Shown: positions 54,267 to 63,807, counted from the stretch's first letter. The stretch is 64,000 nt of DNA from Sporosarcina sp. JAI121 (GCF_013408665.1 NZ_JACCCL010000001.1:386498-450497); one strand, 5' to 3'. The notes: generated by a model not told the origin, from the letters alone. A program made the numbers and translations.

Positions 54267-55900
54267 AAGCAGTCCGCGCAGTAGTCGATTATTTAAAAGG
54301 CAATAATGTAAAGTATATTTTTGGCATTCCAGCAGGGTCTGTCAATGCGTTTTTCGATGAGCTTTACGACACACCCGAAATCACACCGATTGTCACAAAG
54401 CACGAAGGGGCGGCTGGTTACATGGCTGCCGCTTATGCAAAATACACCGGACAGTTGAGTGTTTGCATCGCCTGCAGCGGTCCGGGCGGCACAAATCTTG
54501 CAACAGGCGCAGCCAATGCAATGCGGGAGCATTTACCTGTTTTATTTTTAACCGGCGCCGTGCCTGTCAACACAGTCGGATTGAATGCATCCCAAGAATT
54601 GGACGTCGAGCCGGTCTTTCGATCAGTGACAAAATATAGCGTAACGATCACCGACGCAAAAGATTTACTCAAAGAAGTCGTAAAAGCGACCGAAATTGCA
54701 CTATCCGGCGTGCCTGGACCCGTTCACATCGCCATGCCGATCGATATCCAACTCGAAAATATGGAGCAGCTTGAAATTCCGGCACCTTTCAAACGAGCAC
54801 CAATTGTTCCCGATAGCGGCACAATAAAAACAGTAGCTGAAGAACTCGTAAACAAGAAAAACGGTTATATTTTCGTAGGACAGGGAATCAGAAACTCCGT
54901 CGAACAAGTTCTCGAAGTAGCCGAACTGCTGGATTGGCCGATCATCACGACGCCGCAAGCGAAAGGGTACATAGCAGACAATCACCCGCTTCTAGCAGGG
55001 GTATTCGGTTTTGCTGGACACGAAGAAGCTTCCCGGTTAATTAATGAAGGCAATGGCCAGGCATTATTGGTTATCGGCTCAAGTTTAGGAGAAACGGCGA
55101 CGAATAATTGGAATGAAAACCTGACTAAAAACCGCTTCACTGTCCAGATGGATTTTGACCAATCGGTGTTCAATCGCAAATATGAGGTCGATATCCCAGT
55201 ATTAGGCGACATCAATTTGAGTTTAGAAGCTTTACTCGTGGAATTAAAGGCACTTGGTTTATCGAAGAAAAGCACCTCCTTCATTAAGAAAGATAGAGAA
55301 ATAGAGGATAGCGCGGAATACAACACCAAAAACGTACTAGTGCAGCTACAAAAATTCGTCCCTTCATCAACCCGGTATACCATCGATATCGGCGAATACA
55401 TGGCCTATGTCGTTCATCACATGACTGTACTCGATTCCGATACATATTACATCAACGTCCATTTCGGGGCAATGGGCAGCGGAATCGGCTCGGCGATCGG
55501 CTCAAAACTGGCTGAACCTGAACGCCCAGTCGTCTGCATTACTGGCGACGGTTCCTTCTTCATGCACGGCATGGAAATACTAACAGCAAAAGAAAATCAG
55601 CTTCCGATCATGTTCGTCATCATGAATAACGCGCGTTTAGGAATGGTCTACCATGGCCATTCACTGCAATATAAACGTTCACATCCAACTTTTGCACAGG
55701 AACCCGTCAACATCGCAGCGATGGCGGCGGCCATGAATATACCAAACGCGAGAATTGAAAGCATGGCAGATCTCACGCAAGACACCATCGACCGCCTGCT
55801 CGACGCGAAAGGGCCCTCTATTTTAGAAATCGTTTTAGTTGATGAATCAATTCCGCCCATGGGAGACCGCGTTAAATTCCTCTCGTCATTCGGAAAATAA
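54263..55900 (+). CDS. ThDP-dependent acetolactate synthase-like enzyme
   Basis: The product is 545 aa with the three-domain ThDP fold. Catalytic Glu48 ([15 protein letters not shown]), a central domain, and the ThDP/Mg motif GDGSFF...NN (about 430-460). It resembles acetolactate synthase large subunits and related 2-oxo acid decarboxylases (IlvB/IlvG/oxalyl-CoA group). No small subunit or ilv gene is adjacent, so an anabolic role is doubtful and the substrate cannot be assigned. Coupled to the c-di-GMP gene by a four-base overlap. Confidence 0.85.
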   Translation: MKAVRAVVDYLKGNNVKYIFGIPAGSVNAFFDELYDTPEITPIVTKHEGAAGYMAAAYAKYTGQLSVCIACSGPGGTNLATGAANAMREHLPVLFLTGAVPVNTVGLNASQELDVEPVFRSVTKYSVTITDAKDLLKEVVKATEIALSGVPGPVHIAMPIDIQLENMEQLEIPAPFKRAPIVPDSGTIKTVAEELVNKKNGYIFVGQGIRNSVEQVLEVAELLDWPIITTPQAKGYIADNHPLLAGVFGFAGHEEASRLINEGNGQALLVIGSSLGETATNNWNENLTKNRFTVQMDFDQSVFNRKYEVDIPVLGDINLSLEALLVELKALGLSKKSTSFIKKDREIEDSAEYNTKNVLVQLQKFVPSSTRYTIDIGEYMAYVVHHMTVLDSDTYYINVHFGAMGSGIGSAIGSKLAEPERPVVCITGDGSFFMHGMEILTAKENQLPIMFVIMNNARLGMVYHGHSLQYKRSHPTFAQEPVNIAAMAAAMNIPNARIESMADLTQDTIDRLLDAKGPSILEIVLVDESIPPMGDRVKFLSSFGK

Positions 55901-55904
55901 GAAA

Positions 55905-55944
55905 CGCACGGTGAATTTTGCATTGAAATTCACCGTGCGTTTTT
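55905..55944 (+). terminator. Rho-independent terminator
   Basis: ACGCACGGTGAATTT pairs with AAATTCACCGTGCGT and is followed by TTTTT. Confidence 0.9.
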
Positions 55945-56046
55945 TGAAATAACAATAATAAATAAGTGAAGTATGATAAATATTTATTGCGAAACGATAA
56001 ATAGAGTGTTAAAATTAATGTAACATATAGAAGTGAGGTGCACGAA

Positions 56047-56529
56047 TTGAAACGAGGTTCAACAAACTTTTTAAAAATAGCAGTTATTTTTCTTGGAATC
56101 CCAATTCTTGCTTTATGTATATTTGGGTTACCTATACTAGCTAAAGAAGCTACGGAAAGTAATTCGGAGTTCACTTATGTCCTATACGGCATAATAATCG
56201 TTATGTATGTATCGGCGATACCCTATTTCATTGCATTGTATCAGGCTTTTAAACTGTTAAACTATATTGACAAGAACAAAGCGTTCGCGGAAATATCTGT
56301 GAAAGCGTTAAAAAATATTAAATTTAGTGCAATCACAATCAGCGGCATATATGTGATTGGACTGCCATTCTTCTTTATCTTCGCGGAGTTAGACGACGCT
56401 CCGGGTGTCGTATTGATCGGAATGCTCTTTATTTTTGCTCCAATGGTTATCGCAGTCTTTGCCGCTGTCCTCCAAAGACTTTTGAAAGAAGCTATTACGA
56501 TAAAATCTGAAAATGATTTAACGGTCTGA
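56047..56529 (+). CDS. DUF2975 membrane protein
   Basis: The product is about 160 aa with four membrane segments (about residues 8-30, 45-68, 95-120, 125-148). The pattern and the following XRE regulator are typical of the DUF2975-YozG pair common in Firmicutes. TTG 56047 is 6 nt from GAGGTG; GTG 56038 overlaps that site. Function unknown. Confidence 0.82.
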   Translation: MKRGSTNFLKIAVIFLGIPILALCIFGLPILAKEATESNSEFTYVLYGIIIVMYVSAIPYFIALYQAFKLLNYIDKNKAFAEISVKALKNIKFSAITISGIYVIGLPFFFIFAELDDAPGVVLIGMLFIFAPMVIAVFAAVLQRLLKEAITIKSENDLTV

Positions 56530-56538
56530 GGTGAAAAA

Positions 56539-56760
56539 ATGGCGATTATAATCAATATTGATGTGATGTTGGCTAAAAGGAAAATGAGCGTAACAGAACT
56601 TACGGAGAGCGTTGGCATAACAATGGCAAATATTTCAATACTGAAGAATGGAAAGGCAAAAGCGATTCGATTATCAACGTTAGAAGCGATTTGTAAAGCT
56701 TTGGACTGTCAGCCTGGCGATATTTTAGAATACAAAAGTGACGAAGAGACACTAGGATAA
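56539..56760 (+). CDS. YozG-like XRE transcriptional regulator
   Basis: The product is 73 aa, entirely one Cro/CI-type helix-turn-helix (VTELTESVGITMANISILKN, then LEAICKALDCQPGDILEY). Starts 9 bp after the DUF2975 stop. It probably regulates its own small operon. Confidence 0.9.
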   Translation: MAIIINIDVMLAKRKMSVTELTESVGITMANISILKNGKAKAIRLSTLEAICKALDCQPGDILEYKSDEETLG

Positions 56761-56771
56761 TTAAAAATAAC

Positions 56772-56804
56772 AGGTAGAGCTTGGTAACTATCCAAGCTCT
56801 TTTG
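56772..56804 (+). terminator. Rho-independent terminator
   Basis: AGAGCTTGG pairs with CCAAGCTCT and is followed by TTTT. Confidence 0.8.
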
Positions 56805-56837
56805 GCATCGTACAAGTGAACCTTATGTGGTTAATAC

Positions 56838-57467
56838 TCACAATTGACCGTAATAGTTATGAATGAATTCCACAATTGTCCCTATCGTTTGCCCCTTAAA
56901 CGCATCCGGAACCGCCTGGCCTGTAGAGGTCGAAAAATGACAACTTCCCATTTTTTCATCATACGAAAAACCAAGACGTAGTAACGATTGCCGTAATTCA
57001 CTTGGCAACTCGTTTGAACCCGTTTTCTCAGTGAAATAGTCTGTCGAAAAAATCTTGACGTCTGTATCACCAGCTCCAGTATGAATAACAAACAAATCGT
57101 TAGCGTGTTGAACAATCCACTGGCCTTTTGAATAGATAGAAATTCTGGCCTTTTCTAATGAAGCAATCCCATCCAGATTCACACCGAAAAAGTGATTGAT
57201 CATTCCGCGGACTTCCGTGCCAGTCATGTCTCTACCATGATGATCAAGGTACGAATCAATCACCACGTGGGACAGTGGAAGAGTCGTGCTCTCCCATTGA
57301 AGTTCAAAAGAGCCAAGCCTTTCATTAATTAACCGCTCCATAGCATCCAAATCAATTCCGAAAACCTCTTTCACCACTTTGGAAATCCCGGAACCACTCA
57401 TCTTCCCCTCGAACCGCTCGAGATAATCGTCCATCATTTCTATCTTCGACATCGCTAATTCGACCAT
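56838..57467 (-). CDS. Internally duplicated hypothetical protein
   Basis: The product is 209 aa and soluble. Two related helical segments occur: residues about 17-45 (MSGSGISKVVKEVFGIDLD) and about 73-100 (MTGTEVRGMINHFFGVNLD), so the N-terminal half is a tandem duplication. The C-terminal half is mixed alpha/beta. AGGGGGA lies 7 nt before the ATG. Family not recognised. Confidence 0.65.
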   Translation of the reverse strand: MVELAMSKIEMMDDYLERFEGKMSGSGISKVVKEVFGIDLDAMERLINERLGSFELQWESTTLPLSHVVIDSYLDHHGRDMTGTEVRGMINHFFGVNLDGIASLEKARISIYSKGQWIVQHANDLFVIHTGAGDTDVKIFSTDYFTEKTGSNELPSELRQSLLRLGFSYDEKMGSCHFSTSTGQAVPDAFKGQTIGTIVEFIHNYYGQL

Positions 57468-57699
57468 TCTGCATCCCCCTAAGTCAGCTGCTGAATAAAG
57501 GGAAATTATAACATAGGGAGACCGAGACTCGTATGGTGATGTTATAAACAGGTAATTATTTTAACAGTTTTCAAAATGAACAAAACATAAAAACCCTCAT
57601 AAAATAATCAAATATGTAAAATATATCCCATATTTCCACAAAAAAATTATACCTTTCAGTTAAACTAGTGGAAAAAATATATAGAAGAAGGTGAAGCCT

Positions 57700-58219
57700 A
57701 TGTAGAAACTAAAGATTTTCTTACTACTTATAATCATACTTTTGGTTGTTGCAGTTTTTTTATTTATATTTAATTTCAAAAAGTATAACGTGTCGAATGC
57801 AGAAATGGAACAGACTGTCGAAAATCCGTACACAGTCGAATTGCACGAAGGTACAATCATTACACTCAACGATGGTGGAGAAGTCGCGGATACGGAAGGA
57901 ACCGATTCCGCTGAACTGCTTTATAGGTAAGGGGAATGGTTTTGGTAACTGGAAGGGCAAGTGAAATACATTAATCAATCATGAGAAAAAAGAGTGCAGT
58001 GATAAGAAAGCAAATGGGGAAAGCATGAGCTACGGTTATTTTTACACTAAATACGAAGGTGCTGCAAATGGGCTTGAAGCAAATACAGATGCAGTATTTG
58101 CAGGGGGCATCAAAGCCGTGGAAAAAGATCTGGCGGCAAACGGTTATGATAAATCATACGCACAAAGTTTTACCGATGATTACAATGCCGAGAAAAAGCA
58201 CGCAAAGACAGCTTTCTAA
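57700..58219 (+). pseudogene. Broken gene for a small membrane-anchored protein
   Basis: GAAGGTGAAG precedes ATG 57700, but codon 2 is TAG. The frame then encodes a membrane segment (KIFLLLIIILLVVAVFLFIF) and a polar region up to TAA at 57928-57930. A one-base shift near 57925 continues it as GKGNGFGNWKGK, followed by TGA at 57962 and a further open stretch (SYGYFYTKYEGAANG ... AEKKHAKTAF) to 58219. At least three disruptions. Family not recognised; the second part alone could still be a short gene. Confidence 0.65.
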
Positions 58220-58282
58220 GCAAGGCTGTCGGCCAATAAATAACACCAACAAAAAAACAAGAAACCGCACGAGACCCTGGTC

Positions 58283-58774
58283 TCAGCGTTTTCTTGTTTT
58301 TTTAGGTCGTTTCGTTTTAGGCCGCTTCACCAATAAAACCAATCGTAAAATGATAAGGAACACAAGCGCTCCTGCCATATCGAGAGCGACGTCTTGCCAC
58401 GTCGGCGTCCGCCCGCCCGTCAATGACTGGTGATACTCATCCCCGGCTGCCACCACGAGTGTAATCCAGAATGCCGTTAAGAAACGGAAGTTATGTTTCG
58501 GTAATATCAAATAGATCACAACAGCAAGGAAACCGAAAATGAGGAAATGAGCACTTTTCCTTAACAAAAATTCAAGGAAAGGGTAGTAGCCCCGCTCTTC
58601 GACCGAAATCGTCTTGCCCCAATACGGCACTTGCAGTTTGGACAATGATGATGCAAACGGCTCGCCCGGCAGCCACTTTTCCAATGTCGGAATGATTGAC
58701 TGCTGCTCGTAAGTTTGCCCGGATGAAAAGAATAAAACACCTAATAGGATAATCAAAACAAGAATTTTTTTCAT
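58283..58774 (-). CDS. VanZ-family membrane protein
   Basis: The product is about 163 aa with four membrane segments and the VanZ-like signatures KSAHFLIFGFLA and DEYHQSLTGGRTPTWQDVALD. The C-terminus is very basic. VanZ-like proteins occur widely outside glycopeptide resistance and this copy is isolated, so no resistance is implied. ATG 58774 chosen; TTG 58780 possible; no strong RBS. Confidence 0.88.
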   Translation of the reverse strand: MKKILVLIILLGVLFFSSGQTYEQQSIIPTLEKWLPGEPFASSLSKLQVPYWGKTISVEERGYYPFLEFLLRKSAHFLIFGFLAVVIYLILPKHNFRFLTAFWITLVVAAGDEYHQSLTGGRTPTWQDVALDMAGALVFLIILRLVLLVKRPKTKRPKKTRKR

Positions 58775-58867
58775 ATACAAATTGTACCATAGGATATTCC
58801 GAAATACTTAATCAGAACACTCACATTTCATCCCGGTGATACACCCAAAACCCGATCCAAAACCAAA

Positions 58868-58908
58868 ACCGCCCCACGAGCCGAGAAAACTCGTCCCATG
58901 GGGCAGTC
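58868..58908 (-). terminator. Terminator of a decayed minus-strand gene
   Basis: The complementary arms CTGCCCCATGGGACGAG and CTCGTGGGGCGG form a hairpin ending in GGTTTTGG on the minus strand. It follows the gene remnant at 58931-59050. Confidence 0.6.
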
Positions 58909-58930
58909 CACATCACAAATATCTATCAAA

Positions 58931-59050
58931 TCACTGAGTAGGAACCGGCCCGAACACATGCAAGTTCACGTTGAATGTTTACCGGAATTGAACGCCGTCT
59001 TGTTCAGCGTACAACGTCACTTTGACTTCTATTGCAGATAGATTGCGGTC
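58931..59050 (-). pseudogene. Remnant of a small protein gene
   Basis: The frame encodes LSAIEVKVTLYAEQDGVQFR, an in-frame TAA, then TFNVNLHVFGPVPTQ and a stop. No start codon with RBS is present. The intact terminator suggests it was once a working gene. Family not recognised. Confidence 0.55.
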
Positions 59051-59187
59051 GAACATCTATTTGTTAGGAATGAATCTATTCGACTTTTTAAGTATCGAGA
59101 CATATAAGAATAAGTCGTTTGTATTGTTGGGAAAGTTTTAATGAATAGGAGATTTTATTCATGGGAACATATATGCATGTTTTTTAG

Positions 59188-59783
59188 AGATGGATGCATG
59201 AGAGTTCAATGCTAAATGAGTTGAAGAGTGATCTAAAGTTCAAAATGCATACTAACGAAGAAATAGAAGACAGGTTTTATCAATATCTTTCGTTTGCGTC
59301 TGGAGAAGATGCAATACGTCGTGGAGTTGTGATTGCCTATGACAAGCATCAATTTTCGTAAGACTTCGCTTTAGAATCCGCGAAACAATAGGGAAACATG
59401 GTATTCGTGTTTTCTTGTTTAAAGAAAGTCGACCAACACCTGAATTATCATTCGCTAGGAGGCATTTGAATGCATTTGCAGGCGTCGTCATAATAGCAAG
59501 TCATAACCCTGTACAGTATAACGGTTTTAAAGTGTATGGGAAAGACGGAGGACAACTTTCTCCGGATGCAGCTGACGGAATTGTTCAACATATAGTAGAG
59601 ATTGAAGACTTGTTTGCTATTCAAACTGCTGATGAGGAAGCGCTACTTCAAAATGGAATGCTGACAAACATATTAGAAGAGATTGATGAAGCTTATCAAG
59701 AATGCCTACTTACATTGAGGGAAGATACAGAGGCCATTAAAGCGCATGGGAAGGAATGGGGATGTTATTATTATATTAATTAA
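59188..59783 (+). pseudogene. pgcA: Remnant of alpha-phosphoglucomutase/phosphomannomutase
   Basis: Fragments match the N-terminal part of PgcA-type enzymes: EEIEDRFYQYLSF, RRGVVIAYDKHQFS, SRPTPELSFARRHLNAFAGV, ASHNPVQYNGFKVYGKDGGQ. The catalytic-loop serine is still there, but the stretch between FYQYLSF and RRGVVIAYD is shortened, TAA follows HQFS, a frameshift lies near 59385, and the C-terminal three quarters of a roughly 575-aa enzyme are missing. A functional copy must be elsewhere if the pathway is active. Confidence 0.85.
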
Positions 59784-60044
59784 TAATAATTAAAATATTT
59801 AATTATTATAGTCTAATATTAGGTGCCGATGAATGAAGCAATTCAAAATTGTAACCGATATTTTTCAATTATACTCAATATTTAATTTACCTAGAACGTC
59901 CACTCCGGGCGTTCTTTTTCTTTCTCGAAGTAATGTTCCAAACACGTCCCGTCGACTTTTTGACGCTACTGACGATGATGGAGCCTATTCCAGTAGGGAG
60001 ACAGTAGGGCAACTTTTTGCAATCTGCTCATAACACGTTATCCG

Positions 60045-60824
60045 TTACATCTCCCCTTTGCTGAAGTCTAATTCGAGTGGCTGTGGCGGACTGCTTTCTG
60101 GCAAGTCACTGACCCTCGATTCTTCCAAATAGTTTTCAAAATTCGTCGCATTGAATAACGTGGAAGGGCGTAAATACTTCCGCCAATGTGGATCATCCAG
60201 CCAGTTCTTAACTTTCGTGTCAATGACCATTTTGCAATCCGCCACTGTGTATCCTTCATGGAAACGCCCACTCACCAATCGTGCAGTCGCCTTCGAAGAC
60301 GCTTTGAATTGTTTGTTTGCTTTGTCATTTAAATATTCAATGACAGACACAACGTCGAGATCGTTCTCGACAGTGTCTTTTTTTATACTCTTAAACTCTT
60401 TGGTTATTGCTAGAGGCATTTTGCCTTCTGTAGTGGGGGCGTTTTGCATTTTCTCTTGGGATGATTGTGCTGTCGGCGATGGAGCATCTTGCACCCCCTG
60501 ACAGTGCAGCTTTGTATAATCAATGCGGTACCATTTCGTCTTGTCCATTTTCATCCGATTATACGAAGCGGTTGAAATAATATAGCCGCTATCTTCCAGT
60601 CGACGAATCGCTCTTTTGATCGTATCGACAGACCAAAAAGGAAAATCATCGTTTTTCCACTCTTCATATGTTTTGTAAACCCACTTATGCCCATCCCGCA
60701 CGTTCGTCGAGATGAGCGATCTAAAATGCAGTTGCTGAAGTATAATAGCCTCATTCAATCCCACTTGCATCGCCAGCGACGGAAGCACTTGAAGCGGCGA
60801 CTCCTTAATTAATAAATTCATCAC
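60045..60824 (-). CDS. DnaD/replisome-organiser-like winged-helix protein
   Basis: The product is 259 aa. The N-terminal winged helix (LNEAIILQQLHFRSLIST, SVDTIKRAIRRLEDSGYI) is typical of phage and plasmid replisome organisers and DnaD-like proteins. A polar linker (about 105-140) leads to a C-terminal helical region with WLDDPHWRKYLRPSTLFN, a motif I associate with DnaD-like proteins of phage origin. AGGAGGA precedes the ATG. It resembles the 6693-7481 protein in layout. Probably a mobile-element leftover. Confidence 0.7.
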   Translation of the reverse strand: MMNLLIKESPLQVLPSLAMQVGLNEAIILQQLHFRSLISTNVRDGHKWVYKTYEEWKNDDFPFWSVDTIKRAIRRLEDSGYIISTASYNRMKMDKTKWYRIDYTKLHCQGVQDAPSPTAQSSQEKMQNAPTTEGKMPLAITKEFKSIKKDTVENDLDVVSVIEYLNDKANKQFKASSKATARLVSGRFHEGYTVADCKMVIDTKVKNWLDDPHWRKYLRPSTLFNATNFENYLEESRVSDLPESSPPQPLELDFSKGEM

Positions 60825-60896
60825 GAATCCTCCTCTGGTGAATGAAGTACAAACACAATTCTGCCTACTATAAAGTCGACACTTTACGAATAGAAT

Positions 60897-61075
60897 GTTC
60901 TTCCAACAATGCTTTGTCGCTTGGTGATGGCCTTACGCAATAAGCCTGCCAGAAGATCACTGCCAGTCTTATTGCTTCGGCTCACACTTGTCGCTCCTTC
61001 GCTAGATTTGTTCGTTGTACTGGTGAGATATAACGCCTAGTCCATTACATATAAATAGTGCCGAATATATAGCTA
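60897..61075 (+). repeat. Structured repeat, forward copy F5
   Basis: TTCCAACAATGCTTTGTCGC start; stem GCAATAAG/CTTATTGC where F2 has GTAATGAG/CTCATTAC, i.e. two paired changes. The right end carries AGTGCCGAATATATAGC, the terminal motif of the family. It lies about 44 kb from the essB-essC cluster. Confidence 0.8.
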
Positions 61076-61697
61076 GTGTTTTTGACGATAGCACGACATC
61101 TTGTGCCTAGATGAAAGATGTTTTCACCCTATATATAGACAAACCATTCGGAAAAGTGGACAACGTGGTGACATTTATTTTTTTGTTCACGTTGGTATTG
61201 GAATTTCAGGTACCTGATTATCTAATCATTATTGGATTTTATACAATCGGGCGAATCGTTAGTTGTTTTTGTTGCACAGGCATGGTCATGGGGATGTGAC
61301 AGTTATTACTAATAGTAAGAATTTGGATGAGTAATTACAACGAGGTCTCCGAGAATGAATCTAATTTCCAGGATACTTTTTACTATTTATAGGAAAGTGT
61401 TCGGGTATTTAAATCTAAATAACATGACAGGACATCTATACTACTAAACTGGATTTTATGGTAATATGGTCTCGTGATAGGGAATTAATTGCGAATAGCT
61501 ACTAAAGAACAAGGCATTCTCACTAACCGGGATGTTTTAGTAATGCGAGGAGGTAATGAATAAAATGCGATACTACCCATTAATCATAAGGGTGAAAATT
61601 AAATAACTCATTTCACGTACCAATCCACTTAATTAATTCAGAAAAATTACATAAATAAATGAAATCAGTCATGTAATACAAGTGGGAGAAGAGAAAA
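61076..61697. other. Gap without a convincing gene
   Basis: A 62-codon frame at 61111-61299 (two hydrophobic stretches, VVTFIFLFTLVLEF) lacks a ribosome binding site and may be chance or a remnant. The rest is AT-rich with stops in all frames. Nothing else seen. Confidence 0.4.
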
Positions 61698-61712
61698 CGG
61701 AGGGAAATTGGC

Positions 61713-62453
61713 TTGATTACAAAAGGCATCAAGAGAGACTTTACTAATTATGAGAATGACAAGGGAAATCCTATAAAAATTGCAATTATAGATGATCAAC
61801 ATCTTCTTCGGGAAGGTTTAGGAGAATTACTAGAATCAACCAAATCAGTTGAAATTGTAGCAGTAGCAAAAAACACAAGCGTGCCAACAACTTTCTACAA
61901 GGACTTTTTTCCTGACGCGGTAGATGTATTGTTGATAGATTTAGGGAATATACCAAAAGAAAGCATCGACTTTATAGAAACGTTTGTGAAAACGTACCCA
62001 ACAGTAAAAGTGATCGCCATAACCTATCATTGTGACGAGACTTATGTACTTCAATCGATCCGGGCTGGCGTTAGCGGATACATGATAAAAGAAATGGATG
62101 TAGCTTCGATTTACGAGGTGGTGCAACACGTTGCAGTTGGCGGATTCTATATTCATCCAAAGGTTACACAATATATGATAAACGAATATCTACGGTTAAA
62201 AGATCGCCAATACCTAGGTACATTTAGACAAAAAGAATTTGTTAGGCCAATTCATCTATTTACGAAACGTGAATGCGAAGTATTACAACTATTAGCTACT
62301 GCAAAAACTACTATTGAAATTGCAAACTTACTTTGCCTATCAGATAACACAGTGAAAAATCACCTGATGAGTATTTTCAAAAAAATGAAAGTGGAGACTC
62401 GAACCGCAGCGGTTGTAACAGCCGTTAAAAATGGATGGGTGAAAATTAGTTGA
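61713..62453 (+). CDS. Orphan DegU-like response regulator
   Basis: The product is 246 aa. Receiver with DD at 27-28, Asp76 (LLIDLGN) and Lys near 127 (YMIKEMDVASI). LuxR-type HTH at the end (LFTKRECEVLQLLA, LCLSDNTVKNHLMSIFKKM, AVVTAVKNGWVKIS). The linker and C-terminus follow DegU closely (YIHPKVT, RPIHLFTKRECEVLQ). No kinase gene is adjacent. The acceptor region is altered from the usual MDINMP to IDLGNIP. TTG 61713 lies about 8 nt from CGGAGGG. Confidence 0.88.
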   Translation: MITKGIKRDFTNYENDKGNPIKIAIIDDQHLLREGLGELLESTKSVEIVAVAKNTSVPTTFYKDFFPDAVDVLLIDLGNIPKESIDFIETFVKTYPTVKVIAITYHCDETYVLQSIRAGVSGYMIKEMDVASIYEVVQHVAVGGFYIHPKVTQYMINEYLRLKDRQYLGTFRQKEFVRPIHLFTKRECEVLQLLATAKTTIEIANLLCLSDNTVKNHLMSIFKKMKVETRTAAVVTAVKNGWVKIS

Positions 62454-62620
62454 ACGTTAGGTTCCTGTTGTAAAGACATGCTAAGCCGTTGGTCGGAACT
62501 GTTGAGGAGGTAGAATGAGATTGACAGGTGTATGTGTAAAAGGTTATAGGTAAATGGGAGGTTCCCTTCCTCTTTTGTCGAATAGTGGAACAATGTACAA
62601 GAAAAGAGGGTGGAAGTATT

Positions 62621-63145
62621 TTGACTGTATTAGAAGATAAGATCCACAATTTCACAAATTCGATACAAGAATCACTTGCTCAACAAAATTATTTTGCCGC
62701 ATTAGCTCTTGCTCTAATGGCACCTGATATATGTAGCAAACTCGAGTACCCTGAAAAACATACAAAGGAACGATATAAAAATTGGTTTAATGAGTTACTT
62801 GCTGATAAATACCAAAGTGAGATAGGGCCACAAAAAGAAGTGCACAATTTTCTTACCGGGAGTGATTTCTATGCATTGAGGTGTTCTTTTTTACATCAAG
62901 GAGAAGTAGGTATTACAGAACAGAAGGCCCGTGAACGACTGCATAACTTTATATTCGTTAAACCAAAGCCGGGAGGGATGGTTCATATGAATCAAATAAA
63001 TGACACACTACAACTTCAAGTGGACATATTCTGCGTTGATATTTTACTTGCAGTCGAAAGATGGGTTGAACTTCACAAAAATGATCACATGATTAATGGA
63101 AGAGCACAAAACATAATCGAGATAAAAAGCGATTTTTCCTTTTAA
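62621..63145 (+). CDS. Hypothetical helical protein
   Basis: The product is about 174 aa and soluble. Conserved-looking features are ALALALMAPDICSKLEYPEK, YKNWFNELL and FYALRCSFLHQGE, a pattern seen in uncharacterised proteins of bacteria and phages. TTG 62621 follows GAGGGTGG by 7 nt; GTG 62585 has no site. Function unknown. Confidence 0.65.
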   Translation: MTVLEDKIHNFTNSIQESLAQQNYFAALALALMAPDICSKLEYPEKHTKERYKNWFNELLADKYQSEIGPQKEVHNFLTGSDFYALRCSFLHQGEVGITEQKARERLHNFIFVKPKPGGMVHMNQINDTLQLQVDIFCVDILLAVERWVELHKNDHMINGRAQNIIEIKSDFSF

Positions 63146-63171
63146 AGAATGATTATTCTCTTGAACACATA

Positions 63172-63212
63172 AGAACGCTCAAACCTCCTGAGCGTCCTTT
63201 TCTATTTTTAAG
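63172..63212 (+). terminator. Rho-independent terminator
   Basis: ACGCTC pairs with GAGCGT and is followed by CCTTTTCTATTTTT, 30 bp after the stop at 63145. Confidence 0.7.
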
Positions 63213-63236
63213 AGTAAAGGGGAGTTGAAATGAAGG

Positions 63237-63386
63237 GTGGAGGATAAGCAAATATTCATATTCGAAAAAGTAAGCCAGCATGATAATGATCTCAAGGAGC
63301 ATCGTGAGCGAATAACCACACTCGAAGATATCACGCTTGCTCTTAAAGAATCATACAGAAAACATGATGAACGTCTCAAACAGTAG
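63237..63386 (+). CDS. Short coiled-coil ORF, possibly XhlA-like remnant
   Basis: 49 codons from GTG 63237, one charged coiled coil (HDNDLKEHRERITTLED, SYRKHDERLKQ). It resembles the N-terminal half of phage XhlA/holin-associated proteins but lacks their C-terminal membrane helix. GGGGAG lies about 12 nt upstream. Could be a remnant. Confidence 0.35.
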   Translation: MEDKQIFIFEKVSQHDNDLKEHRERITTLEDITLALKESYRKHDERLKQ

Positions 63387-63807
63387 GACCATAATGTGTA
63401 GTAGTGTGTATTGTCTTGCGAAAGCCAGTTTTTATTGATTCAGAAGAAGAGACCTGGAATATGTCATCGGATACTTTAAAGGGCTAAGGTGGATGAACTA
63501 CTGGCTACTTGTGATTTATATGGTGTTCCTGTAATTGAAGTTGCTGCAGAATCACTAGGTTCTTCTTGAAGAAGAGCGGAACGTTTTATCTATTCATTCA
63601 ACTGCAACAAACACAACTTCAGGTGGAACTATCTTGTGTTCTATTTCAATTGTAAGAGCTATTCAACTTTATTTGATGCATGAGTACTATTTATATTTAT
63701 AAAAAAGGATAAAAACATACCAAAAGTATTAGGTTTTAAGGTAATATGAAATTGTTAGATATGCAGATGTCTTTCGCACAAATATGATTGGAGTGGAATT
63801 AATTTCT
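63387..63807. other. Gap with short broken frames
   Basis: A 26-codon frame from GTG 63489 (VDELLATCDLYGVPVIEVAA) without start signals looks like a gene fragment. No complete gene or repeat was seen. Confidence 0.4.

Noticed and set aside
54263..55900. Assignment as the biosynthetic acetolactate synthase ilvB
   Set aside because: No ilvH/ilvC or leucine/valine genes nearby, and substrate residues cannot be judged by eye, so only the enzyme family is given.
58283..58774. VanZ-like gene as a glycopeptide-resistance marker
   Set aside because: No vanA/H/X/R/S neighbours; VanZ-like proteins are common in Bacillales without resistance.
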